Of a DNA stretch of 64,000 nucleotides, positions 34,801-40,999 are shown one piece after another. Source of the DNA: Nymphaea colorata (Eukaryota > Streptophyta > Magnoliopsida > Nymphaeales > Nymphaeaceae). Under the pieces are notes generated by a model, which saw nothing but the letters and a program-made list of their open reading frames with translations, was not told the origin of the DNA and ran no database searches. How positions within the stretch are numbered: position 1 is the first letter of the stretch; each line of letters begins with the position of its first letter. The stretch is taken from assembly GCF_008831285.2 (NCBI RefSeq), contig NC_045149.1, positions 2,532,500-2,596,499 of the forward strand, written 5' to 3'. Both the position numbers and the translations under genes were made by a program.

Positions 34801-37800
34801 TGCACACTGAGAATTAGGGTTTACACAGGTTAAATGGAGTCATAACCACACACTGGATCGAGTTCATATCCAGACCCAAATAAGAGACCCAAATACCACA
34901 TATGTCAATAGGGTCTATAGATAGGAAGGAGGAGGAACTTAAAGAAGGTGTGATTCTTCATGTCCACTGTTGACGGGTTTGGTTGTTGCGGGTTTGGGTT
35001 TGGACCCAATCCACTTTGCAATGTTGTTGGGTTCTATTTATACCCTTGTAATCCCTCTTTTCAGAGTGAATGAAAGTTTATGAAAGAGAGTGTCTAGTTG
35101 CTAGTGAGCACCAGTCCTCCTCATCTGTGGTTTTTCCCTCTAGCTGAGGGGTTTTCTACGTTACATACGTGTGTGTTCATTGTTCTACTCGCTTTTACCA
35201 TTTCTACATGGTATCAGAGCTAACTTGGTTCTGATTTTTCTACCGTGCTCGAGTTGGAGGAAGGATTGCATCGTCACTGTTCAGATTGGACAGAGGATCC
35301 CTTGTCATTCTTTGGGTGAAGATCCTTCGTCTCCCCTCTTTGCCACAGTGGAGTTCCGATGGAGGGTCGCTGCCGTTAACCATCTCCCGTCGCCCGAAGC
35401 CGTCCAGCCCGACGCCCGAAGCCGTCCAGCCCGACGCCCGACTTTGCTGTTGTCGTCTAGCTTTTGCTCCGTTGTCCTCAGCTTGGAAGCCTGTGTATTG
35501 ATTCATTATGAAACCATTTCTTTTCCATTTATATACGTGAAACGCGTCGCCCGACCTTGCCCTGCTGTCGTCGCCCAGCCCGACGCCCGACCCTGCCGTT
35601 GTTGTCCAGGTGCTGCTCTGTCGGGTGCTGATTGCCGTGAAGTTCTGGCGTCTGGCGCTCTCACACGTGACAGTTCCAAAACCTGTCATAGAGAATGGGG
35701 TACAAAAGGGTTGTCTTTATACAAGTTCATCAAGGGGCAGAACTGATGTTAGTAAGGAGGCCATCAGGCAAACAAGGGAGAATTCTTCTCAGTCAGCAGC
35801 CATTCTCTATGTTCACACCTTGATGACAAGGAGTTTCTCAAGGGGAAGAGTAATTGATAGTCACCAGGTCTTGGGCCAGAGGTCGGGGGCTATGGGGGTT
35901 AGCACAGTATTCAGTGGTGAACTTCCTTCTGAGAGTGATTAACCCTAAGAGAGAAATTAGGGCAGCGGTGTATGTGTTTCAAGGGTTTATCTTGCAAACA
36001 ACTGAACTAAGGTAGCCGGTGGCTACCTCTGTGGCGCTGTGCCTCTAACCAGGCTTAGACAGTGTTGCTACCATTAGTAGAGAACTAGAACAATGATCCA
36101 TGGGTCCAGAACCTGTTTCATGCGGTAGAGACCAATGCCACATGCAAGTAGCCCACAATAACAAGCAATGACTACAATCGATTTGTGCACTTGGTGATTG
36201 ATTTCATTGTGAAGAGACTGGGGATCGTGTTTTAGAAGAGGTTAGTTAGTCGGTAAGCATGCAGCAAGACAAGGAGACCTGCGTGACTTCTCTGCCATGA
36301 CATATTACTCAAAATGTCTATGATTTTGAACCTGGAGAAGGTTTCTGAGACTCTGGACTTTGGGAGGGGAGAACTCCAGGCCCATGACATGGAGACTCAC
36401 CCCAGCCAAAGTGCTGTGAAGGGTTTTGAGTTTCAGAGTTGATTTCAAGCCCGCACAATTGCTTCCTTCAAACTATAATCAGCAAAAAATTTGCTTGTTT
36501 CTAACTTTTTCTTTTAAAAGTCAGCTCTCTTCTTAATCCTCTATTTGTATGAACTTAGCAATTCATATTATTCATCTTCTTGTTCATTATTATTCAAGAA
36601 AGCTACCAGAAAGTGCACGTGTGAGAAGAGAAAGTGATGCAAAACATGAACTCAACATGTCTGTTCTGTGGTCCAAAGTTCCAAACTAATGGCAGACAAG
36701 TTAGACATGTCCATGAGTCCAGTGAACAAACATTGCACATTACCATACCTTGTCCTCCTCGACAAGAAATTTGTGTTCCTTGGAACACTTGTTCCTGGAA
36801 CATGTGTTCAAAAACAACGTGTTCCAGGTATCAAACACTATATAAGAACTAGAACAGAACATTTCAATTACACATGCAACACATTGTCGACTATTTTATC
36901 AATTTAGAATGCTTTTAAGTAGGTAAGCACTTTGAATAATTAACTATAATTAATGATTGATCAGTCTTGCTATGAACAGAAAAACTCACTTTAGTGTGGT
37001 TACTGATCCTTGCAATCAGTAATGCGAGAGCCACCTTCAAATTGATGTCTTTAGCACGATGCTTTCACTTTTATACAACCACGCCGTCAAATACACTAAC
37101 ATTTTTTTGCATGATATTCAGAGCATGACATTTATAGGGACATGCTGGTCTATTCTAATGATTAACTGCAGTTAGTACCCAACCAGTTTTGCTACCAGCA
37201 GAAAAATCACTTTATTTTGGTTACTGATACTTGTGATCAGTAATGTGTGGGACCTTCGCATTGATGGTTATAGCATATATACATGTACTTCTATACCAGA
37301 AACATGCTACTAGAGTACTATTTTTTCTGCATCACTTATGAAGCTTGATATTTACAAAAACATCCTGGTCTCTCATATCATGATTCACAAGAAAGCATGC
37401 AGCCTGGAAATCCTAACAGTTAATGTGCCAATAAGAAATTTCTTTTGCTAGACTCTAAGTACAGTAACAATTAACAGGAAGCTTGCCAATAAGTAAGAGA
37501 TCTTGAAATGGAACAAGTGTAGGGTTAGAAAGGAAAAAGGAAAAGGAAAACTTACTTGTGTAAGCAGTACTTATACTCCTGGCTTCGAATATAATCTATC
37601 TCTCCTTCTTCGAGCTGATTTAGAAGAAAAGCATACAGATAACACCAATATTAAGCACTCTTCATGAAGAAAAAAGTGAATCGGGACTTTTTATTGCAAG
37701 AACTATACTCACAGGGTCACCTTCATAGACAAGTGAATAGCAAACTGGAGAAAGACAGCGCAAAGCACAATTCTCTTTCATTATCTTTGAAGATTTGCAA

Positions 37801-38435
37801 TGTAGTCCCCAAAGCCCACTTCTCAGAAACGAAGCACAATCCAGCAAGTTAATGAGTCACAAATACTTCACTCCAGAAAAATGTATAAATAACTTTGTCA
37901 TGTACTCGATATTGGGGAGGTCGTTTGGTACAGTTATCAGTTTGCATACTTTAAACTGCTTCTAGTTTCAGACGTCAATTATATAAGAGAAGGCCGTCTT
38001 ATCTAGTGGGATGCAGCATATATTTGCAGTAATGAATATGAACGCGTCCAGTTTATTTCATCCACATACCATGACAGCAAGGAAAAATATCCAGAAAAAT
38101 CCATAATGTAATATACCAAAATCTTTACGTTTAATGAATTGACACCCAGATGGTTTAGAAATCATTCCTCTAACCTTTGGATATCTGTATAGCATTCATC
38201 CTTTCTGGTCCGTATCTCCTGATCCTGAATTGGTAATCATAAATCATTCCATCGTCGGACAGATTTCCATCGAAAACAAAGATAATGCAATGTGAAAGTT
38301 AAAGAAAAAACTTGCAAAAGAAAGAATTGATACCGTGATGGGGCGCCGGAGGGGTGACTTCGCAAAGGCGTGGCTGCTAAAGAAAGGGTACATGAAGAAC
38401 AAGATAGAGACCAAGCATAGAAAACGTCTCGCCAT
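13826..38435 (-). CDS. small secreted Cys-containing protein, five exons, 23.7-kb last intron
   Basis: The CDS joins 38435-38334, 38224-38175, 37818-37713, 37614-37556 and 13877-13826, 369 bases for 122 residues. All introns are GT-AG and phases agree at every junction. Residues 1-25 form a signal peptide (MARRFLCLVSILFFMYPFF, then SSHAFA). The rest is a compact domain with PITDQEIRTRKDECYTDIQ, then GLWGLHCKSS, ENCALRCLSPVCY, LEEGEIDYIRSQEYKYC and the tail LGESLDGVKGSFNY. Even cysteine spacing suggests disulfides in the secretory pathway. The layout matches a conserved plant family of unknown function that I recall but cannot name; no activity is claimed. Introns 1-3 are short, whereas intron 4 (37555-13878) contains the transposon nest. 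The gene looks intact, but splicing of the last intron needs transcript proof. Confidence 0.85.
13878..16940. other. RAF1-proximal end of giant intron 4
   Basis: No protein-coding frame is supported. Three exon-like segments with good splice signals lie on the plus strand (15854-15933, 16401-16465, 16851-16928), but joining them gives no continuous frame. One 33-base exon-like segment lies on the minus strand (14814-14846). Confidence 0.5.
16940..17215 (+). repeat. LTR-like sequence with a primer-site-like end
   Basis: It contains TATAAATAAGG at about 17042 and ends with TAGTATCAGAGCCCA at about 17195, close to a tRNA-Met primer site. About 150 bases (17045-17190) resemble 35880-36030. The left border is not defined. 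It could be an old solo LTR or the 5' LTR of an element later filled by other insertions. Confidence 0.4.
17294..17704 (+). pseudogene. copia A pol, linker between integrase and reverse transcriptase
   Basis: The frame starts in FEDVEIGKCDKVRNIAFEDE and contains the typical tract RRSTRERRSTISDDYVVYFHEHE, which precedes reverse transcriptase in this lineage. A 56-bp tandem duplication (units at 17549 and 17605) shifts the frame. Element B interrupts the gene just after INFQQPI, and reverse transcriptase continues at 22921. Confidence 0.8.
17705..17709. other. target-site duplication of copia B, left
   Basis: CAATA lies directly outside the left LTR and is repeated exactly at 22916-22920. Confidence 0.9.
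17710..17950 (-). repeat. 3' LTR of copia B
   Basis: It starts TGTAGAAATAATAG and ends CCGTCAACA on the plus strand. It is 241 bp, the same length as the partner at 22675-22915, and is followed by the polypurine tract CTCCCCCTCAA (plus-strand reading). Confidence 0.93.
17951..19562 (-). pseudogene. copia B reverse transcriptase and RNase H (broken)
   Basis: Reverse transcriptase motifs appear in two blocks. 19254-19562 has WVYTIKYKPDGNVERYKARLV. 18453-19166 has KKALYGLKKSPRAWF and the intact catalytic core LLVYVDDLIVTGD. RNase H at 17945-18361 has SSAEAEYRVVATRVSELLWL and DNKSAINLANNP, ending QLEGEC near the LTR. A frameshift near 19250 and others near 19160 and 18450 divide these blocks. 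A duplication of about 48 bp (19509-19600) adds further damage. Confidence 0.88.
19543..22192 (-). pseudogene. copia B gag, protease and integrase (mostly one frame, damaged)
   Basis: A 657-residue frame (20219-22192) holds gag and its CCHC knuckle (CTNCKNLGHTMEFC), the protease motif WIVDSGATHHMT, the integrase zinc region (H...H then CDVC) and core residues in TFIDDYSR, FRSDNARE and QNRVAERKNR. The frame breaks at about 20215, and a second frame at 19543-20007 covers the acidic linker toward reverse transcriptase. The asparagine in TPPQNRVAERKN stands where a glycine is usual (QNG). Confidence 0.88.
22193..22363 (-). pseudogene. copia B gag N-terminus with in-frame stop
   Basis: The probable gag start is MAASSSSAVSTDQTE at 22363, leading to RLTKENYLKWSAAI, a typical copia gag start. 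A TGA at 22208-22210 interrupts the frame just before SRIAYVNESK, which continues in the same frame into the long ORF. One base change would account for the stop. Confidence 0.75.
22662..22674 (-). other. primer-binding site of copia B
   Basis: The minus strand reads TGGTATCAAAGCC next to the 5' LTR. This is the initiator tRNA-Met site with one mismatch (A for G). Confidence 0.85.
22675..22915 (-). repeat. 5' LTR of copia B
   Basis: This 241-bp LTR has TG...CA ends and is the partner of 17710-17950. The CAATA target duplication follows at 22916-22920. Confidence 0.93.
22921..24427 (+). pseudogene. copia A reverse transcriptase and RNase H (broken)
   Basis: The reading continues from 17704 once element B is set aside. 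CKWIFETKRDLLGNIKKYKAR is followed by HFDLELHQIDVKTIFLND. The catalytic box reads YIVD instead of YVDD (about 23481), so the enzyme would be dead. RNase H shows SGYVYLF, TLIAISIMALEFIVCYEA and IEHIETNSTIADP up to about 24340. Several stops and frameshifts are visible, for example TGA for tryptophan near 22995. Confidence 0.85.
24817..25649 (+). repeat. 3' LTR of copia A, with MITE inside
   Basis: It begins TGTTAGAATC after the purine-rich AAGTTGGAGAT, the usual junction in this copia lineage. A TATAAAAG box at about 25461 fits a promoter. The right end is uncertain because the 5' LTR is missing for comparison. Confidence 0.6.
24843..25137. mobile_element. hAT MITE, 295 bp, relative of hAT element D
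   Basis: The ends CAGTGTTGTA and TACAACATTG-type inverse form an imperfect terminal inverted repeat. A perfect 8-bp target duplication GGTCTGTA lies at 24835-24842 and 25138-25145. Both subterminal regions are full of GTATCGTACGATAC-type palindromes, exactly as in element D (27778-31277), and share AGCGTATCTTAAAGCC near the right end. It encodes nothing and would need transposase from a D-like element. Confidence 0.92.
25650..26452. other. unassigned intron sequence
   Basis: A 90-codon frame at 25697-25966 (starting MQLIQVEQQSLKELL) has protein-like composition but no family I recognise. It may be a retrotransposon gag remnant or chance. Nothing else is supported. Confidence 0.3.
26461..26788. 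mobile_element. hAT-type MITE, 328 bp
   Basis: Imperfect terminal inverted repeats read CTATGTCACCTG at the left and its inverse CATGAGACATAG at the right. The 8-bp target duplication is CTTGTAAC / CCTGTAAC (7 of 8 match), at 26453-26460 and 26789-26796. The inner ends carry GGTGCGGGTGCG repeats. The decayed hAT element G ends GTGACATAG at 43633 with similar subterminal CCCGTACC repeats, so the two probably belong to one family. Confidence 0.82.
26797..27426. other. unassigned sequence
   Basis: No gene is recognised. A stretch at 27040-27120 is GA-rich and resembles an LTR leader, but no borders could be set. Confidence 0.3.
27432..27672 (-). repeat. 3' LTR of copia C
   Basis: It starts TGTAAAAACGG and ends ATGTCAACA, then CTCCCCCTCAA (polypurine tract, plus-strand reading). 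It is of the same family as the 241-bp LTRs of elements B and F. Confidence 0.92.
27673..27769 (-). pseudogene. copia C RNase H, C-terminal end
   Basis: It encodes DQTADVLTKALLVASFERN to FEGEC, the last residues of RNase H. The gene is interrupted here by hAT D, and the preceding residues (YMKSEDQ) resume at about 31286. Confidence 0.85.
27778..31277 (+). mobile_element. hAT element D, 3,500 bp
   Basis: Terminal inverted repeats CAATGTTGTA...TACAACATTG are flanked by a perfect 8-bp target duplication GTTTGGTC (27770-27777 and 31278-31285). An 8-bp duplication is diagnostic for hAT elements. It is inserted in the RNase H of copia C. Both ends hold dense palindromic CGTATCGTACGATACG motifs, likely transposase-binding sites. 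One spliced transposase gene fills the middle. The structure is complete, but a catalytic residue seems to be changed (see the gene). Confidence 0.95.
28326..30857 (+). CDS. hAT transposase, three exons
   Basis: The transposase would cut and paste the element. Exons are 28326-30177, 30268-30472 and 30569-30857, with GT-AG introns and agreeing phases, for 781 residues. A BED-type zinc finger at about 15-40 is degenerate: the first Cys position reads Tyr in LKYGFCENTFSGG. Acidic and basic stretches follow (92-165). The DUF659/RNase H-like core contains SDGWTD (278-283) and CATHCVNLML (364-373). The dimerisation region in exon 2 has FAVKVLSQTCSASGCERNWS. The last exon is a very acidic tail. The second catalytic block reads FITNNAAN where hAT transposases usually have TDNA, so an Asp is replaced by Asn. 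No premature stop exists. It may be a recently disabled copy. Confidence 0.9.
31286..33990 (-). pseudogene. copia C protease, integrase, reverse transcriptase, RNase H (broken)
   Basis: The protease opens at about 33988 with GEWIIDSGATHHMTSDP directly after the leader. Integrase at 32706-33685 has HERLGHLPF, CDVCHLAKH, FITFIDDCFR and FRSDNARE. Reverse transcriptase at 31651-32658 is one long frame with WIYTIKYKPDGNVERYKA and the intact LLVYVDDMIVTGD. RNase H at 31286-31498 has YCNNKSAINLANNP. Stops at about 33686 and 32660 and frameshifts in integrase and RNase H break the polyprotein. Confidence 0.88.
33991..34652 (-). other. copia C leader fused to protease (gag missing)
   Basis: From the primer site to the protease there are only about 660 bases. 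None shows the gag motifs seen in element B. ATGGCGGA just upstream of the protease may be the old gag start followed by the deletion point. Confidence 0.7.
34653..34666 (-). other. primer-binding site of copia C
   Basis: The minus strand reads TGGTATCAGAGCCC next to the 5' LTR, an exact initiator tRNA-Met match. Confidence 0.9.
34667..34910 (-). repeat. 5' LTR of copia C
   Basis: It starts TGTAGAAATGG and ends ATGTCAATA, where the terminal CA has become TA. The intact GGGTC duplication immediately after confirms the border. Confidence 0.9.
34968..35650 (+). mobile_element. copia fragment F: 5' LTR, primer site and leader
   Basis: The 241-bp LTR (34968-35208, TGTTGACGGG to TTTCTACA) is of the B/C family but in plus orientation. 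TGGTATCAGAGC follows at 35209-35220. A GC-rich leader-like stretch then carries a 22-bp tandem unit (35392-35441) before similarity ends. The rest of the element is missing. The LTR faces the 5' LTR of element C across only 57 bp. Confidence 0.85.
35650..36060 (+). repeat. LTR-like sequence related to 16940-17215
   Basis: Positions 35965-36035 match 17130-17200 closely (GTATG-GTT-CA-GGGTTT-TCTTG-AAAC), and weaker similarity extends to 35880. Both copies are on the same strand and flank the transposon nest. Borders are not defined. Confidence 0.4.
36941..37375 (+). repeat. diverged direct duplication, about 215 bp x 2
   Basis: Units at 36941-37156 and 37163-37375 share AACAGAAAAA-TCACTTTA, GGTTACTGAT, ATCAGTAATG and ACAT-CTGGTCT. 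Divergence is considerable. The duplication lies in the host intron next to exon 4; no coding potential was recognised. Confidence 0.75.
37556..37614 (-). CDS. secreted-protein gene, exon 4
   Basis: This exon starts after AAATCAG and encodes LEEGEIDYIRSQEYKYCLH plus two bases of a Lys codon. The donor is ACAA|GTAAGT. The following intron is the giant one. Confidence 0.88.
37713..37818 (-). CDS. secreted-protein gene, exon 3
   Basis: This exon carries GLWGLHCKSS and the signature ENCALRCLSPVCY, and ends YEGDP at CCCT|GTGAGT. The acceptor is GAGAAG; an alternative AG three bases upstream would add one residue. Confidence 0.88.
38175..38224 (-). CDS. secreted-protein gene, exon 2
   Basis: Fifty bases encode DQEIRTRKDECYTDIQ and leave two bases of a Ser codon. 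The acceptor is CAATTCAG and the donor AAAG|GTTAGA. An alternative reading that starts further upstream is open but does not fit the family pattern. Confidence 0.8.
38334..38435 (-). CDS. secreted-protein gene, exon 1
   Basis: This exon holds 34 codons, from the ATG through the signal peptide to PLRRPIT. It ends in phase 0 at ACG|GTATCA. A TTTTCAG just upstream of the ATG (about 38442) could be the acceptor of a 5' UTR intron. Confidence 0.85.
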
Positions 38436-38797
38436 CAGAATACCTGAAAAGATTGATTGTCAGTTCCAGCCTCGAGAGCAATCACTAGACACTAAGGGGT
38501 CTACAAGTAGCAATCCGGTGACACGCTTGATTCAGCCATATCCAAGTAACATTCGAAAATGAATGGGATTGCAAAACAGACAACAGTTGGCGAAACGCAG
38601 AAACATAACACAGAAATCGTAACGAGGAAAAGAAAATCCTTGAGCAGAGCAAGAGGGATAAACGAAGACAGAGGAAGAGACGATATCCATTTCCCCTTTC
38701 AACCCACACAAACTACAAGGCCTTTCGTTTCAACCCCCACGAACGCAGACTTGCCGAAGACGAGAGGTCAGAGGATGACGACGAGTGGAAGCCTACG

Positions 38798-38838
<41 letters not shown>

Positions 38839-40050
38839 TAGCTCGTTGTTTCCAGGAATCGAACGGAGCGAGCAGCGTTTGAATTGGCTCGCTGTCACTG
38901 GACGTTGTTCCAAGCAAGGCGATCAAAATCGGTTGCTAAGTATAATCCGAAGGAAAGCCCAGTAGTAAGCCGCAGCCAAAGGTAATTGTTTGTGAATCAG
39001 AGCGAACAGAAAATACCTTTTCAGTTTTAAGAAATCAGAAAAGAGAATTGAAAAAAAGAAAGAATAAAAGTAAGGAAAAAACATCGTAAATGATTAAAAA
39101 ATAGTAGGGCAAATTACCGCCTGGCTTTCGGTGGGATGATAATCAATTTTTTGCTGCGAATAAAGAAGCACTAAATATTTGAGAGAAATTCGCAATGGTG
39201 ATAATGACAATATATTTTTTGTAGTTCCAGACATGTATTCAATCAAAAACCGAAAATTAAAAGATTAACTATTTTGCTGGGGTTTCAATGATTTCAAACA
39301 CTTAATAAAATTTAAAGATCCTCTTCCCATACGAGAAGCTGATGGTCAGTAAATGCAGTGACAGACATGCATGGATTGAGATTCGAATCAGAGACCACTC
39401 GCAAAGCGTATTGCTTTATTAGAACCTTGACATTCATAACTGCTTTGATCCATCACAAGAAATCCAATCTTCTCTCGCTGTTTTATAGCTTCCTTGATCT
39501 ATTGCAAACACGTAACCAATAGTCTTCAATAATATCCCTGTTAACCATGTCATTGTGTGGTTGATTCATTTTATAATAAAAAACAACAATGTTACTGATG
39601 ACTCTTAACGTGTCTAATTGTGTCATTGAAGTTGAATATTAATAACTTCCTTTTGTGGAAAATTAGATGCTTGCACCCATTGAGAGTTAAGACTTTCAAG
39701 GATTTATAACACATGAAGTGTACTTCTAAGGCCACATGTGATGATCTATCAGCCATCAAAAATTAAACTTGCTAACTATAGAGCTTCGTGATGGATACTA
39801 AGACTTTGTCACCAACTAGTATGTTCAAACCTCTGATCCTTCATGTTGTCATTAATATGCTTGCAACTCTGGAACCTTCCTATTGTGATAGATTTCTTCT
39901 TCTTCTTAGTTTTTGATGCTCATTCAATTAAACAGGCAACTTATATGGCTGTCTAAACAACATAGAGTGGTTAGTATGGCAATAGCACTGGTGTTCGTTT
40001 CAATACTAACTGTCGATGTAGTTCCTTATAAGCACATGAACAGTTATGGA
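38436..40050. other. 5' flank of the secreted-protein gene
   Basis: A GA tract at 38803-38836 reads as a CT repeat on the gene strand and probably lies in its 5' UTR or core promoter. Beyond about 38950 the sequence is AT-rich, and no gene or promoter box could be fixed. Confidence 0.5.
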
Positions 40051-40393
40051 TGTGAAAGAATGAACAAAGAATGAAGCAAAAGAGAGAGGAAGAACATAAG
40101 ATTTTTAATATGCTTCAATCTTTCGATCTACATCCATGGAGCTACACAACTCAACTCTTCATTTGTCGCGTGTCCTTTGTTTTAATGCTTTCTTTCATGT
40201 CATGATTGATAAACTTTCTACAATTATCATAATCTTTTGGTTATTGATAGAGTTTCTATCTTTATAATATATTTGGTTGACATGAGCACCACCATTGTCA
40301 AGATTATAATCACCATTGCTGAGATTGTTAACATCAGGCTTTCCAATTTTATCATTGCCAACTTTATCTTTGACTGTTGTGGATTCTTTCACA
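40051..40393 (-). repeat. 3' LTR of copia H
   Basis: About 343 bp, starting TGTGAAAGAATG and ending TTCACA beside AGGAGGT (minus-strand polypurine tract). It shares GATATTTGGTTGACATGAGC-type blocks with 56404-56761. Confidence 0.7.
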
Positions 40394-40975
40394 ACCTCCT
40401 TGAAGCAAAACTATATGCTTTTGAGGTTGAGCTTGACTTTAAGGTTATTGAACTAAGTCATGACAAAAGGTTTTGTGAGCTCATTTGTGATCTGATCCTT
40501 GGAGGAAATATGTTTAACTGTAAGTCAACCTTTAGTAATTTGATTGCAAACAAAGTGTCCATCAACTTTAGTATGCTTGCCCTTTGAGTGAGAAGTAGGG
40601 TGCACAACAAGATCATTTTGTTGATATTGTCACACCAAATAACTGGAGTACTAAGAATAAGAACTTTTGTGTCTCACTTAAAAGAGACTGCATCCATGAA
40701 AGTTAAGTAGCTGCATTTGTTATCCCTATTTATTCTGCCTTTGTGCTTCATCTTGACACCATATGTTGTTTTTTGGAGCTCCACAATATAAGGTTCAGCC
40801 TATAATACAACATAACCTAATGTTGTTCCTTTTGTCATTGAGACAACCATCCCAATTGACATCAGAATAGGCATGAACAACTTTTCTCTTAGATGCTTTG
40901 AACATGAGCCCATATTGTAAGGTAGGCTTTAAATATCTCAATATTCCCTTAACTGCAAACCAGTGAATTATAGAT
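40394..40975 (-). pseudogene. copia H RNase H (relic)
   Basis: Minus-strand reading gives HWFAVKGILRYLKPTLQYGL, then VVHAYSDVNWDGCLNDKRNN and GAPKNN, the usual order at the end of copia pol. Stops are frequent. The upstream part of pol was displaced by hAT G, and about 100 residues between the blocks are missing. Confidence 0.75.
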
Positions 40976-40999
40976 AGCTTGGTACGGGAACCGGTACGA

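Larger units (their letters stand above)
27432..34910 (-). mobile_element. Ty1/copia element C, gag deleted, split by hAT D
   Basis: LTRs at 27432-27672 (241 bp) and 34667-34910 (244 bp) are flanked by a perfect GGGTC target duplication (27427-27431 and 34911-34915). The polypurine tract is at 27673-27683 (minus) and the primer site at 34653-34666. Without the hAT insertion it is about 3.97 kb, some 1.2 kb shorter than sister element B, because the leader joins directly to the protease and gag is missing. Pol is broken in several places. Confidence 0.93.

Noticed and set aside
38244-38435. 63-codon single-exon reading of the secreted-protein gene
   Set aside because: It runs through a GT-AG intron. 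The spliced reading gives PITDQEIRTRKDECYTDI, which fits the family, while the unspliced tail does not.
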